A DNA stretch of 64,000 nt, taken from Brevibacillus fluminis. GTDB lineage: Bacteria > Bacillota > Bacilli > Brevibacillales > Brevibacillaceae. Shown one piece after another: positions 7,724 to 16,509 of this stretch (positions within the stretch are counted from its first letter, which is position 1; each line of letters opens with the position of its first letter). The translations under genes were made by a program, and so were the position numbers. Where the stretch lies: NCBI RefSeq assembly GCF_003710825.1, contig NZ_RHHQ01000022.1, forward strand, positions 62,001 through 126,000, written 5' to 3'. The notes under the pieces were generated by a model. It was given only the letters and a program-made list of their open reading frames with translations. It had not been told where the DNA came from and ran no database searches.

Positions 7724-8401
7724 ATGAAAATTGCGATTGACGGCCCTGCTGGCGCAGGAAAGAGCACAGTAGCGAAGCAGGTTGCTGCCAAGTTACGCTT
7801 TGTCTATATTGATACAGGAGCCATGTACCGTGCATTGGCATGGGCATCACAACAAGAGGGGCTTGCAGCTATCGATGAGCATGCGGTTTCCACGCTCCTG
7901 GAAAAAAACCGCATCAAGCTGCAGCGGGACGATCAGGGAGATGCACAGCGTGTGTGGTGGAATGAGGAAGACATCACCGCAGAAATTCGCACACCGCAGA
8001 TGAGCCAGCTTGCCTCCATTGTTGCGGGACATCCACGTGTTCGTGCGTTGATGCTTGACCTGCAGCGCGCATTGGCAGAGGAAGGCAACGTCATTATGGA
8101 CGGCCGCGATATCGGCACACATGTCTTACCAGATGCGGATGTAAAAATCTTTCTGACCGCTTCGATCGAGGAACGGGCGACGCGCCGCTTGGCAGAGCTT
8201 CAGCAAAAAGGTGTGGAAACATCCTTGGAAGCGCTGATGGAGGAAATTGCCGAGCGCGACAAGCGCGATTCCGAGCGGGAGGTAGCACCGCTTAAGCAAG
8301 CAGAAGATGCGATTTTGGTCGATACGACAGGCCGTTCGATCGAGCAAATCGTTGATCAAATTCTACATATATGCCAGAAAACAGGTGAGAGCGCGAAATG
8401 A
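7724..8401 (+). CDS. cmk: Cytidylate kinase
   Basis: Cmk phosphorylates CMP and dCMP with ATP in pyrimidine nucleotide salvage. The 225-residue protein starts with the P-loop GPAGAGKST (7-15) and has the family motifs DTGAMYRA, MDGRDIGT and the LID-like region rich in arginine (DKRDSEREVAPL). Length is normal. The ATG at 7724 follows AGGTGAT; the in-frame start at 7679 would lie inside ypfB. Its stop overlaps the plsC start by four bases, indicating translational coupling. Confidence 0.95.
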   Translation: MKIAIDGPAGAGKSTVAKQVAAKLRFVYIDTGAMYRALAWASQQEGLAAIDEHAVSTLLEKNRIKLQRDDQGDAQRVWWNEEDITAEIRTPQMSQLASIVAGHPRVRALMLDLQRALAEEGNVIMDGRDIGTHVLPDADVKIFLTASIEERATRRLAELQQKGVETSLEALMEEIAERDKRDSEREVAPLKQAEDAILVDTTGRSIEQIVDQILHICQKTGESAK

Positions 8402-8994
8402 GCTATTATACGTTTTTTCGCGGCATCTGCCGCTTATTGATCGCAACGTGCTTCCGCTGGCGGGTAATCGGACGAGAAAATGTTCCAAAGACGGGCGCGG
8501 TCATCTTGTGCTGCAATCACATCGGCAATATCGATCCGCCCCTATTGGGAAGCGGCATTGAACGCCAGGTGCGGTTTATGGCGAAAGAAGAGCTGTTCCA
8601 CGTTCCTGTGCTCTCGTTTTTGTTGAAAAAGTTCGGCACTTTCCCTGTCAAACGGGGAGCGGGGGATCGCAATGCGATCCGCACGACGCTGAAAATTTTA
8701 GAAGATGGCGAGATTTTAGGTATTTTTCCTGAAGGGACCCGCAGCAAAAACGGTGAACTGGGGCGCGCTCAAAGCGGAAGCGCGATGTTTGCGCTCAAGT
8801 CCAAGGCAGAGGTGGTGCCTGTCGCCATCATCGGCCCTTGGCGTTTCTTGAAGCCGATCACAATCATCTACGGCAAGCCGATCGACATGACGGCGATTCG
8901 GGAGAAGAAGGTCGATTCCGAATCAATGCGGGAAGCGACAGATCTGATCATGCAGCATATTAAGGAATTGATTGATGCGCATAAGGCAAAATGA
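8398..8994 (+). CDS. plsC: 1-acyl-sn-glycerol-3-phosphate acyltransferase
   Basis: PlsC acylates lysophosphatidic acid to phosphatidic acid at the membrane. The 198-residue protein contains the HX4D catalytic motif as HIGNID (41-46) and the substrate motif FPEGTRS (110-116). An N-terminal hydrophobic stretch suits membrane association. It overlaps cmk by ATGA. B. subtilis keeps its plsC elsewhere, so the cmk-plsC-rpsA order is a lineage marker. The window also carries plsY and gpsA, so three glycerolipid genes lie within 8 kb. Confidence 0.92.
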   Translation: MSYYTFFRGICRLLIATCFRWRVIGRENVPKTGAVILCCNHIGNIDPPLLGSGIERQVRFMAKEELFHVPVLSFLLKKFGTFPVKRGAGDRNAIRTTLKILEDGEILGIFPEGTRSKNGELGRAQSGSAMFALKSKAEVVPVAIIGPWRFLKPITIIYGKPIDMTAIREKKVDSESMREATDLIMQHIKELIDAHKAK

Positions 8995-9001
8995 ATTGGT
9001 A

Positions 9002-9029
9002 TTGAAAGCAGGACTTGGAAGTATACTAT
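9002..9029 (+). promoter_or_regulatory. Candidate promoter of the rpsA-like gene
   Basis: TTGAAA, 16 bp, then TACTAT. About 130 bases of leader follow, with ATCCTAT (9095-9101) able to pair with ATAGGAT (9118-9124). Confidence 0.45.
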
Positions 9030-9160
9030 ACATGTCTAGCTGTCAATTTCTTTTGATGAGCGTACGCCATAGGCATAGGCTACCAATATATGCTATCCTA
9101 TTAGAGTAAACCTTTTTATAGGATCCTAATTTTTGAAGATGGTCAAGGAGGTTCGTGTTG

Positions 9161-10324
9161 ATGGAAGAGTTTAATAGTGTAGATGTAAAAACTCTCGCGG
9201 TTGGAGATGTGGTGAAAGCGAAAGTCACCAAAGTAGAAGACAAGCAAGCTCTGGTAGATGTAGGTTACAAATACGACGGGCTAATTCCGATCAGCGAACT
9301 CGCTGCCCTTCACGTTGACAAAGTATCCGATGCCGTTGCTGTTGGCGACGAATTCGAAGTGAAAGTTACCAAGCTCAATGATGAAAAAGAAGAATTGGTT
9401 GTTTCCAAAAAAGCGGTTGCTGGCGAAAAAGCTTGGGATGACCTCGCGGCTAAACTGGAATCAGGCGAAATCATCGAAGCAATTGTCAAAGACATCGTTA
9501 AAGGCGGCCTTGTCGTTGATGTCGGACTTCGCGGTTTCATTCCTGCGTCCATGGTTGGTCTGTCTTTCATCGAAGACTTCTCCGACTACAAAGGCAAAAC
9601 CCTCAAGCTGAAAGTGATGGAGCTTGACAAAGAGAAAAACAAGGCGATCCTCTCCCATAAAGCGGTTCTGGAAGAAGAGGCCAAAAATAAAAAACAATCT
9701 GTGATCGGTGGCATTCAGCCAGGTCAAGTATTGGAAGGCACCGTGCAACGCCTGACGGATTTCGGTGTATTTGTCGACATCGGCGGCGTGGACGGCTTGG
9801 TGCACATCTCCGAACTCGCATGGAATCGTGTTGATAAACCTTCGGATGTGGTCAAGGAAGGCGACAAAGTGCAGGTGAAAGTACTCAAGGTCGATAAAGA
9901 CAACGAGCGCATCAGCCTGAGCATTAAAGAAACCCAACAAGGCCCTTGGGCAATTGCTGCAGAGAAGTTCAAAAAAGGCGACATTGTTAGCGGCAGTGTC
10001 AAGCGTTTGGCAAGCTTCGGTGCATTTGTAGAAATCGCTCCTGGTGTTGAAGGGCTGGTTCACGTATCCCAAATTGCCAACCGTCACGTGAAATCGCCTA
10101 ACGAGGTACTGAAAGAAGGCCAAACGGTCAATGTGAAAGTACTGGAAGTGAATCCGGCTGAACAACGCGTAAGCCTGAGCATTCGCGCGCTCGAAGAAGA
10201 AAAAGTGGAGCAAGTGGAACAAGCGAGCCGCCGTGAACATCAGCAATTCCAACAAGAGAACAATCAATCTCTCGGCGTTACGTTGGGAGACCTGTTCGGC
10301 GATCTGAAGGACAAATTCAAATAA
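9161..10324 (+). CDS. rpsA: S1-domain protein, ribosomal protein S1 homologue (YpfD)
   Basis: The 387-residue protein has four S1 RNA-binding domains at about 14-84, 102-168, 187-256 and 273-342, with typical FGVFVDIGGVDGLVHISEL cores in the last two. Firmicute forms have four repeats rather than the six of E. coli S1, so a role in mRNA or ribosome binding is expected but not equivalent. The ATG at 9161 lies nine bases after AAGGAGG; the GTG at 9155 is too close. The acidic, glutamine-rich tail after 345 is likely flexible. A terminator follows directly. Confidence 0.92.
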   Translation: MEEFNSVDVKTLAVGDVVKAKVTKVEDKQALVDVGYKYDGLIPISELAALHVDKVSDAVAVGDEFEVKVTKLNDEKEELVVSKKAVAGEKAWDDLAAKLESGEIIEAIVKDIVKGGLVVDVGLRGFIPASMVGLSFIEDFSDYKGKTLKLKVMELDKEKNKAILSHKAVLEEEAKNKKQSVIGGIQPGQVLEGTVQRLTDFGVFVDIGGVDGLVHISELAWNRVDKPSDVVKEGDKVQVKVLKVDKDNERISLSIKETQQGPWAIAAEKFKKGDIVSGSVKRLASFGAFVEIAPGVEGLVHVSQIANRHVKSPNEVLKEGQTVNVKVLEVNPAEQRVSLSIRALEEEKVEQVEQASRREHQQFQQENNQSLGVTLGDLFGDLKDKFK

Positions 10325-10343
10325 TAAGCGGCGATAATGGGGA

Positions 10344-10369
10344 GGGGTACGCAAGCGCGTATCCCTTTT
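10344..10369 (+). terminator. Terminator after rpsA
   Basis: GGGGTACGC pairs with GCGTATCCC across an AAGC tetraloop, followed by TTTT. Confidence 0.8.
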
Positions 10370-10388
10370 CTATTAGAAAACTTTCGCT

Positions 10389-10415
10389 CGTTTGTGAATG
10401 ACATTGTTACAAACG
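10389..10415 (+). promoter_or_regulatory. Inverted repeat upstream of fni
   Basis: CGTTTGT (10389-10395) and ACAAACG (10409-10415) form a perfect 7-bp inverted repeat about 30 bp before the fni start. It could be an operator or an RNA hairpin; no known regulator site was recognised. Confidence 0.35.
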
Positions 10416-10445
10416 GGTAATCAGCAGGAAGGTAGGAAATGCAAA

Positions 10446-11507
10446 ATGAGTCGATCGTCACGCAAACTGGACCATATTGAGCACGCGCTGACTACAGGGC
10501 AAGCAGGCACACACGGCTTCGAGGATGTTTCATTCATCCCGAACAGTTTACCTAATATATCTTATGTAAACTTATCGATGCAGACGTTCCTTGGATCGTT
10601 AAAGCTTTCATCACCTATTTTCGTTAATGCGATGACCGGCGGTGTGGCAGAAGCAGAGGACATCAACGGTAAGCTGGCCCTCATCGCTCGTGAAAAAGGG
10701 TTGGCGATGGCAGTAGGCTCGCAAATGGCAGCGCTACGTGATCCTTCCCTAACAAAAACGTACCGTATCGTTCGCCAGGTGAATCCACACGGCATCGTGA
10801 TCGCCAATTTGGGGGCGGAGTGCACGTTGGAACTGGCGGAGCGAGCCATTGCGATGATTGAGGCGGATGCGCTGCAAATTCATCTGAATGTGATGCAGGA
10901 GCTCTTGATGCCCGAAGGCGACCGTACGTTTGAAGGATACTTGGAGTCCATTGCGCGAATTGCAGATCACCTTTCTGTGCCGGTAATTGTGAAAGAGGTT
11001 GGTTTTGGTATGGCACGCACGTCCATCCGCCAGTTGGTGGAAGTAGGGGTAGCCTCCATTGATATCGGGGGCTCTGGTGGAACCAATTTTGCCAAAATCG
11101 AAAACAGACGCAATCCGGAAGCGTATGACATGTTTGATACTTGGGGGCTGAGTACGGTGCAAAGCCTGCTGGAGGCAGGGGAAATTAACCTCAAAGGCAC
11201 GTCGCTGATCGCTTCCGGCGGTTTGCGTCACGGACTGGATGTGGCCAAGTCAATTGCGCTCGGGGCATCTGCGGTCGGAATGGCAGGCGTTTTTTTGCGC
11301 ATGGTGAAGACTCTGGCCATGCAAGCTTGCCTAGATCGTGTCGATCGGCTGCATCATGAATTAAAAATTGCCATGGTTGCGCTTGGCGCACGAACACTGA
11401 GTGAGCTAGGCAGTGCCTCCGTAGTAATTGGCGGTGATACAGCGCGTTGGGCCGAACAGCGCGCCATTGATTTGCGGCGATATGCTTTGCGCAAAGAAGA
11501 AATGTAA
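10446..11507 (+). CDS. fni: Type 2 isopentenyl-diphosphate isomerase
   Basis: Fni is an FMN- and NADPH-dependent enzyme that interconverts IPP and DMAPP. The 353-residue TIM-barrel protein shows NAMTGG (61-66), the HLN...QE segment (about 146-152) and the phosphate-binding GGSGGTN (208-214). Length matches B. subtilis Fni (about 349). The ATG at 10446 follows AGGAAGG; the upstream start at 10398 lies before that site. It supplies isoprenoid precursors that the hepS/hepT genes downstream in this window would use for the menaquinone side chain. Confidence 0.94.
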   Translation: MSRSSRKLDHIEHALTTGQAGTHGFEDVSFIPNSLPNISYVNLSMQTFLGSLKLSSPIFVNAMTGGVAEAEDINGKLALIAREKGLAMAVGSQMAALRDPSLTKTYRIVRQVNPHGIVIANLGAECTLELAERAIAMIEADALQIHLNVMQELLMPEGDRTFEGYLESIARIADHLSVPVIVKEVGFGMARTSIRQLVEVGVASIDIGGSGGTNFAKIENRRNPEAYDMFDTWGLSTVQSLLEAGEINLKGTSLIASGGLRHGLDVAKSIALGASAVGMAGVFLRMVKTLAMQACLDRVDRLHHELKIAMVALGARTLSELGSASVVIGGDTARWAEQRAIDLRRYALRKEEM

Positions 11508-11581
11508 GGCTTCATTCATGATTGCTTGGCAAATGTGGCATACTTTCAACAGAGTTGCACACTGTTTCCAAGGAGCATGCG

Positions 11582-12217
11582 ATGAACGAGGGAATTGCCG
11601 CAATGGTTGTCCAGTGGTGCTTGATCTGTCTCGTCTGGATGGGCAGCTATAACCGCTTGCTAGCACGCTTTCGTTTGACACAGGCAACGACGCTCGCCGT
11701 TTTGGCAGCCTGCCTGCTTTCTGCTTTTTCGAACTGGCGCATGTACGTGCTGCCGATTGAAGTAAATGTCAGCGGAACGATCGTGCCCATGATTATTTCC
11801 GCCTGGATGTGGACGTGTCTGGTTCGTCCGGGACAAGCCAGTTATTTGGCGGCTGCCGTCATTACCATGACGAGCGTGCTTTTTTGTATCAAACGTCTAT
11901 TTATTTGGGACCCGGTGCTTATGTTTGCGGATGAGACACTCATCTTGCCATTGCTGCTGACGGTGTTGGTTTTTTTGTTTGCTCGCCATGCGGAAGAACA
12001 GGTGTTTTTATTGTTTTTTTCCGTGACCTTATTTGATATTTCCCACTCGCTTTCACTGTGGGGAAAAGTGACGCCGTTTGCGATCGGGAGCCCTTTCAGC
12101 CAGGATGTCCTATGGCTGTCCGTTCTGACCTGGTCACTGGCGTGGACCGTCGTAGCCGCCATCATCCATTCCCGACTCGTCGGCTCGATTAAATCCAAAT
12201 TACAATCCCACAGGTGA
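11582..12217 (+). CDS. yphA: YphA-type integral membrane protein
   Basis: The 211-residue product is almost wholly hydrophobic, with about six predicted membrane segments and few charged loops. It sits where B. subtilis has yphA, directly before the YIEGIA-family gene, which is the main reason for the name. The ATG at 11582 follows AAGGAG. No catalytic motif is visible and the function is unknown. The stop lies seven bases before the next start, so it is likely co-translated with yphB. Confidence 0.7.
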   Translation: MNEGIAAMVVQWCLICLVWMGSYNRLLARFRLTQATTLAVLAACLLSAFSNWRMYVLPIEVNVSGTIVPMIISAWMWTCLVRPGQASYLAAAVITMTSVLFCIKRLFIWDPVLMFADETLILPLLLTVLVFLFARHAEEQVFLLFFSVTLFDISHSLSLWGKVTPFAIGSPFSQDVLWLSVLTWSLAWTVVAAIIHSRLVGSIKSKLQSHR

Positions 12218-12223
12218 TGCCTT

Positions 12224-13135
12224 ATGATGATGAGCAAAATCGTATCCAACCCCATGATCCTGCCGATCATCATCGGCTTCACGGCAGGTCTCGTCTGCCG
12301 CTTGCTTATGCTGCGGACCGACTACCGTCAATACCCGACCTATCCGCACGGGCGGATCATCCATATCGCGCTCGGGGTTATCGCCTCGCTTTTAGGAACA
12401 GTTTTCGTCCCGTCGCTATTGAAGCAAGAGTATACGGCGATCACCTTTATCACGCTGGCCGCCCAGCAATTCCGCGATGTGCGGAACATGGAGCGCAATA
12501 CGTTGAATGAAATCGACAAGCATGAGCTTGTGCCGCGCGGAGGGACGTATATTGAAGGGATCGCAATGGTTTTCGAAGGGCGCAATTACATGGTGATTCT
12601 CACCTCACTCGTCAGCACGTTTGCAACTGTGTTTTTTTCCTGGTGGGGCGGGATAATCGCAGCCGTATTAATCATACTGCTTGCCTTGAAGCTGAAAACG
12701 GGCAACAACCTCCATCATATTGCAGAAATCGTGCCGGCAAACGTGGTGGTCGACGGAAGGAATCTTCTTGTCGAGGACATTTACATCATGAACGTAGGCT
12801 CGACCGATGCGCAGCGGCAGCTTTCAACTCATGGCATGGGATTTATCCTCGTCCCTAAAAACGACAACGCTGTGGTGACATTGGCCCATCCAGGACAGAG
12901 ACAAGCGATTTTACACGATGCGTCTACGATTTTGGGCGTTTATACCGATGAGGGAGAGCCATCGCTTACACCGCTGATCAAACGTGATTTAAAAACGGGT
13001 AGGCTCGGTGTATTTCTACTTCCGATGTCCAAGGATGAGGATATGGCAATGAAAGTCCTTTCCTCGGTTCCAATATTGGAGAGCGCGATTCGCATGCCAA
13101 AAAAGGCACAGGCGAAAAAACGGGATGGTGGTTGA
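12224..13135 (+). CDS. yphB: YIEGIA-family protein (YphB/SeaA-type)
   Basis: The 303-residue protein carries the name-giving YIEGIA sequence at about residues 108-113, membrane segments at about 10-30, 45-65 and a central pair near 125-155, and a soluble C-terminal half. The B. subtilis homologue YphB has been linked to spore envelope assembly; that link is recalled, not shown here. Three consecutive ATG codons start the frame; AGGTGAT overlapping the yphA stop serves as ribosome binding site. The small gene that follows belongs to a family described as its capping partner. Confidence 0.82.
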   Translation: MMMSKIVSNPMILPIIIGFTAGLVCRLLMLRTDYRQYPTYPHGRIIHIALGVIASLLGTVFVPSLLKQEYTAITFITLAAQQFRDVRNMERNTLNEIDKHELVPRGGTYIEGIAMVFEGRNYMVILTSLVSTFATVFFSWWGGIIAAVLIILLALKLKTGNNLHHIAEIVPANVVVDGRNLLVEDIYIMNVGSTDAQRQLSTHGMGFILVPKNDNAVVTLAHPGQRQAILHDASTILGVYTDEGEPSLTPLIKRDLKTGRLGVFLLPMSKDEDMAMKVLSSVPILESAIRMPKKAQAKKRDGG

Positions 13136-13138
13136 CGC

Positions 13139-13321
13139 ATGGAAAACCAGATCATAGCGATTGTGACACTGCAAAAAGAAAAAATCGGAGGCGGCGCACC
13201 GATTTTTGTCGTCGATACGGCGGATGACTTGCAAAAAGTAGCGTTCACGCTTGAAAAGATTCTCGATGGCATGGTTCATGAAATCACCGGGGAAACGCTG
13301 GTAATCGTCCGCCATCGCTGA
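13139..13321 (+). CDS. Capping complex subunit for YIEGIA
   Basis: This 60-residue protein starts four bases after the YIEGIA gene and resembles the small family that databases call the capping complex subunit for YIEGIA. It reads as one compact alpha/beta domain with a glycine-rich turn (EKIGGGAP). The ribosome binding site is weak, suggesting coupling to the upstream gene. The biochemical role is not known to me; the constant pairing implies a complex. Confidence 0.75.
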   Translation: MENQIIAIVTLQKEKIGGGAPIFVVDTADDLQKVAFTLEKILDGMVHEITGETLVIVRHR

Positions 13322-13351
13322 GCGCAGCTTATTACCTGCTTGCGTTGGGTT

Positions 13352-13379
13352 TTGTTTACTATCCCGAGTGTGGTATGAT
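13352..13379 (+). promoter_or_regulatory. SigA-type promoter of der
   Basis: TTGTTT, 16 bp, then TATGAT with an upstream TGG that makes an extended -10. Confidence 0.6.
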
Positions 13380-13426
13380 TAGCAGGAATGTCCGTAAATC
13401 AGTAGTGAGAGAGAGTGTTGAATACA

Positions 13427-14740
13427 ATGGGATTGCCAGTAGTTGCTATCGTGGGCAGGCCGAATGTCGGCAAGTCCACCATTTTTAACCGTCTTGTAGG
13501 CGAACGGATCGCCATCGTAGAAGATACGCCGGGCGTGACGCGCGACCGTCTTTATAGCAAATCGGAATGGTTGAACCGCTACTTTCACATCATTGATACC
13601 GGTGGGATCGAGTTTGGCGACGTGGACGCCATTCTGACCCAGATGAGATATCAAGCGGAGCTTGCGATTGACGAGGCCGATGTTATCATCATGATGACGG
13701 ATAGCCGCACGGGCGTGACCGACGCGGACCTCGAGCTTGCGCGCATGCTCAATCGTACGGGTAAACCGATCGTGCTTGGCGTCAACAAAGTGGACAACTT
13801 TGAAATGCGCAATGAAATCTATGATTTTTACCAGCTTGGCGTTGGGGAGCCTTTCCCGATTTCTGGCGCTCATGGGCTTGGACTCGGTGATTTGCTTGAC
13901 GAGGTGATTCGCCATTTTCCTGCTCAGGATGAAGAAGCAGACAGGGACGATGTTATTCGCGTATCGATCATTGGTCGTCCGAATGTCGGGAAATCGTCCT
14001 TGACAAATGCGATTTTGGGCGAAGAACGCGTCATTGTCTCGGAGATCGCCGGTACTACGCGCGATGCGATTGACACGCCGTTTGAGCGGGACGGGCAGGA
14101 ATATGTCCTGGTCGATACAGCAGGGATGCGCAAAAAAGGAAAAGTGTACGAATCGACAGAGAAATACAGCGTGATGCGGGCGCTGAAGGCGATTGAGGAG
14201 TCCGACGTTGTTTTGGTCGTGATCAATGGCGAAGAAGGAATCATTGAGCAGGACAAAAAAATTGCCGGATATGCTCACGAAGCGGGCCGCGCAGTCATCA
14301 TCGTGGTCAACAAATGGGATGCCGTGGAAAAAGACGACAAGACGATGCAGCGCTTCACCGAGTTGATTCGCGAAGAGTTCAAATACTTGAGCTATGCGCC
14401 GATCCTTTTCGTTTCCGCCAAAAGCAAGCAGCGCGTGCACACGATTTTGCCAAAGGTCAACCAAGTGGCAGAAGCTCACACGATGCGCGTGCCTACAGCG
14501 ACGCTCAACGATCTCGTGACAGACGCGACGATCATGACACCGCCTCCATCGGATCGCGGCAAACGTCTCAAAATCAACTATACGACACAAGTGGCTGTCA
14601 AACCGCCAACCTTTGTTTTGTTCGTGAATGATCCAGAATTGATGCACTTCTCCTATGAGCGTTATATTGAAAATAAAATTCGAGAAGCGTTCGTCTTTGA
14701 AGGTACTCCGATTCGCATTTTGACGCGCAAAAAGACATAG
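13427..14740 (+). CDS. der: Ribosome biogenesis GTPase Der (EngA)
   Basis: Der assists assembly of the 50S ribosomal subunit. The 437-residue protein has two tandem GTPase domains with P-loops GRPNVGKS at 10-17 and again at 183-190, DTPG/DTAG switch motifs, NKVD and NKWD specificity motifs, and a C-terminal KH-like domain. Length equals that of B. subtilis Der. The ATG at 13427 fits the family N-terminus; a GTG at 13415 would add four residues. plsY follows 16 bases later, probably in the same operon. Confidence 0.97.
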   Translation: MGLPVVAIVGRPNVGKSTIFNRLVGERIAIVEDTPGVTRDRLYSKSEWLNRYFHIIDTGGIEFGDVDAILTQMRYQAELAIDEADVIIMMTDSRTGVTDADLELARMLNRTGKPIVLGVNKVDNFEMRNEIYDFYQLGVGEPFPISGAHGLGLGDLLDEVIRHFPAQDEEADRDDVIRVSIIGRPNVGKSSLTNAILGEERVIVSEIAGTTRDAIDTPFERDGQEYVLVDTAGMRKKGKVYESTEKYSVMRALKAIEESDVVLVVINGEEGIIEQDKKIAGYAHEAGRAVIIVVNKWDAVEKDDKTMQRFTELIREEFKYLSYAPILFVSAKSKQRVHTILPKVNQVAEAHTMRVPTATLNDLVTDATIMTPPPSDRGKRLKINYTTQVAVKPPTFVLFVNDPELMHFSYERYIENKIREAFVFEGTPIRILTRKKT

Positions 14741-14756
14741 GGAGAGGAAGAGTCAA

Positions 14757-15368
14757 ATGGGATTTGTGATTGCGGTCATTATCAGCTACTTAATCGGTTC
14801 CATCAGCTTTAGTTACTTGATTGCAAAACAAATAGCCGGCATTGACATACGGTCCCACGGAAGCGGAAATGCGGGTGCGACCAATACGCTCCGGGTGCTC
14901 GGAAAAGGGCCAGGGATCTTGGTGTTGGTGCTTGACGCGTTGAAAGGCCTTGCAGCGATGGGGATTGCGCACTGGATCACCGGTGGCGATCCCGTCTCGT
15001 ATGCGTTTGCCGGAATATTCGCGATTGTGGGGCATAACTGGCCGATCTTTTTCGGTTTTCGGGGCGGAAAAGGAATTGCGACCACCCTCGGGGTCGCGCT
15101 TGGCCTTTCGCCGTTGGCTTTTTTGATCGCGGCGGTCATCACCGTTATCGTGATTGCCATTACTCGTTACGTATCACTCGGGTCGCTCGTGTTCGTCACG
15201 CTCTTGCCCGTTCTGCTCTGGTTCTTGACCGACCATCCGATCTATCCGTTGGTCAGCTTGCTGATTACGGTGTTTGCTTACGTTCGTCATTCCTCCAACA
15301 TTGTGAATTTGGTGCAAGGAAAAGAACGGAAGCTTGGCGATAAATCCCAACGAACACCATTACAGTAA
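14757..15368 (+). CDS. plsY: Acyl-phosphate:glycerol-3-phosphate acyltransferase
   Basis: PlsY transfers an acyl group from acyl-phosphate to glycerol 3-phosphate, the first committed step of phospholipid synthesis. The 203-residue integral membrane protein shows SGNAGATN at 36-43 and GHNWP with GGKG at 92-106, the conserved cytoplasmic loops of the family. It lies between der and gpsA. Because gpsA makes its substrate, the pair forms a short functional unit: dihydroxyacetone phosphate to glycerol 3-phosphate to lysophosphatidate, which plsC at 8.4 kb would extend. Confidence 0.96.
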   Translation: MGFVIAVIISYLIGSISFSYLIAKQIAGIDIRSHGSGNAGATNTLRVLGKGPGILVLVLDALKGLAAMGIAHWITGGDPVSYAFAGIFAIVGHNWPIFFGFRGGKGIATTLGVALGLSPLAFLIAAVITVIVIAITRYVSLGSLVFVTLLPVLLWFLTDHPIYPLVSLLITVFAYVRHSSNIVNLVQGKERKLGDKSQRTPLQ

Positions 15369-15380
15369 GGAGGATGCGTT

Positions 15381-16409
15381 TTGTCAAAATCAATTGCAGT
15401 TGTTGGTGCGGGCAGCTGGGGAACGGCGCTCGCCTCGGTATGTGCGGACAATGGACATGATGTCACTCTTTGGGTACGGAGTGCGGAAATCGCCGAGCAA
15501 ATCAATGTAAAGCATACGAATGAAAAATATTTACCCAACGAGGTGCTGCCGGAGGCGATCCGAGCATGCACAGATTTGGCGGAAGTCGTGTCAGGCAAAA
15601 AGTATGTGCTGCTCGTCACGCCGTCGCATGCGATGCGTGCGGTGGTCAGTCAGCTAGCCTCTTATTTGGAGCCAGACGTGCTCTTGATCCATGCCACGAA
15701 AGGGCTGGAACAAGATACGTTGAAGCGGATGTCCGAAGTCATTGCGGAAGAAGTTCCTGCGGAGATTGCCGAGAGAATCGTCGTACTGACGGGGCCTAGC
15801 CATGCGGAGGAAGTGATCCGGAGATCGCCAACCACGGTCGTGGTTTCATCGAAATCGCACGACGCGATGCTCGCTGCACAAGATTTGCTGATGAACGGGG
15901 CGTTCCGCGTATACACGAATGCAGATATGATCGGAGCGGAGGTTGCTGGCTCGTTGAAAAACATCATCGCACTGGGCGCCGGATTGTCCGATGGTCTTGG
16001 CTTCGGTGACAATGCCAAAGCAGCGCTCTTGACACGAGGCCTCGCTGAAATTGGCCGGCTCGGCGTGAAGATGGGGGCAAATCCATTGACTTTTTCCGGT
16101 TTGGCCGGAGTGGGCGATCTCGTGGCGACATGCACGAGCAAGCACAGCCGCAACTGGCGGGCAGGCTATCTCCTTGGACAAGGGAAGACGGTTGAAGAGG
16201 CGTTGGCAGAGCTGGTCATGGTCGTAGAAGGCGTACGCACGACTAGTGCAGCCAAGACACTAGCTGAACGGGAAGGCGTCGAAATGCCGATTACGCGCGG
16301 GATTTACAGCGTTTTGTTTGAAGGGAAGTCAGTGCGGCAAGTGGTCGAAGAGCTGATGGGCCGCGGACGCACCTTTGAGATGGAAGATATTATCCGCTAC
16401 CGGATGTAG
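15381..16409 (+). CDS. gpsA: NAD(P)-dependent glycerol-3-phosphate dehydrogenase
   Basis: GpsA reduces dihydroxyacetone phosphate to sn-glycerol 3-phosphate for lipid synthesis. The 342-residue protein begins with the Rossmann motif GAGSWG (9-14) and has the family segments TKGLE, LTGPSHAEEV and the catalytic-lysine region EVAGSLKNIIALGAG. The start is TTG, supported by AAGGAGG seven bases upstream and by alignment of the Rossmann fold to the N-terminus. A strong terminator follows, closing the der-plsY-gpsA unit. Confidence 0.96.
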   Translation: MSKSIAVVGAGSWGTALASVCADNGHDVTLWVRSAEIAEQINVKHTNEKYLPNEVLPEAIRACTDLAEVVSGKKYVLLVTPSHAMRAVVSQLASYLEPDVLLIHATKGLEQDTLKRMSEVIAEEVPAEIAERIVVLTGPSHAEEVIRRSPTTVVVSSKSHDAMLAAQDLLMNGAFRVYTNADMIGAEVAGSLKNIIALGAGLSDGLGFGDNAKAALLTRGLAEIGRLGVKMGANPLTFSGLAGVGDLVATCTSKHSRNWRAGYLLGQGKTVEEALAELVMVVEGVRTTSAAKTLAEREGVEMPITRGIYSVLFEGKSVRQVVEELMGRGRTFEMEDIIRYRM

Positions 16410-16413
16410 CGCG

Positions 16414-16443
16414 AAAACCTTTGCTTTCGGGCAAAGGTTTTTT
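16414..16443 (+). terminator. Terminator after gpsA
   Basis: An 11-bp stem (AAAACCTTTGC with GCAAAGGTTTT) and a run of six T. Confidence 0.9.
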
Positions 16444-16472
16444 CACCTTCCCTCCAGTGCCTACATACGATA
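16444..16472 (+). promoter_or_regulatory. SigK promoter of spoVIF
   Basis: CACC at 16444, exactly 16 bp, then CATACGATA at 16464. This matches the late mother-cell SigK consensus (mACm, N16, CATAnnnTA) at every defined base and sits just after the gpsA terminator. Confidence 0.75.
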
Positions 16473-16509
16473 CGAATGAAATGTGTGGGCTCTAAGGAGG
16501 AGGCTGTTT

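Noticed and set aside
9461..10354. 297-codon minus-strand open frame opposite rpsA
   Set aside because: Antisense shadow of the S1 repeats; repeated phrases merely mirror the repeated domains.
13379..14647. 422-codon minus-strand open frame opposite der
   Set aside because: It is a shadow of the GTPase gene; the composition is rich in His, Arg and Asp without domains, and there is no ribosome binding site.
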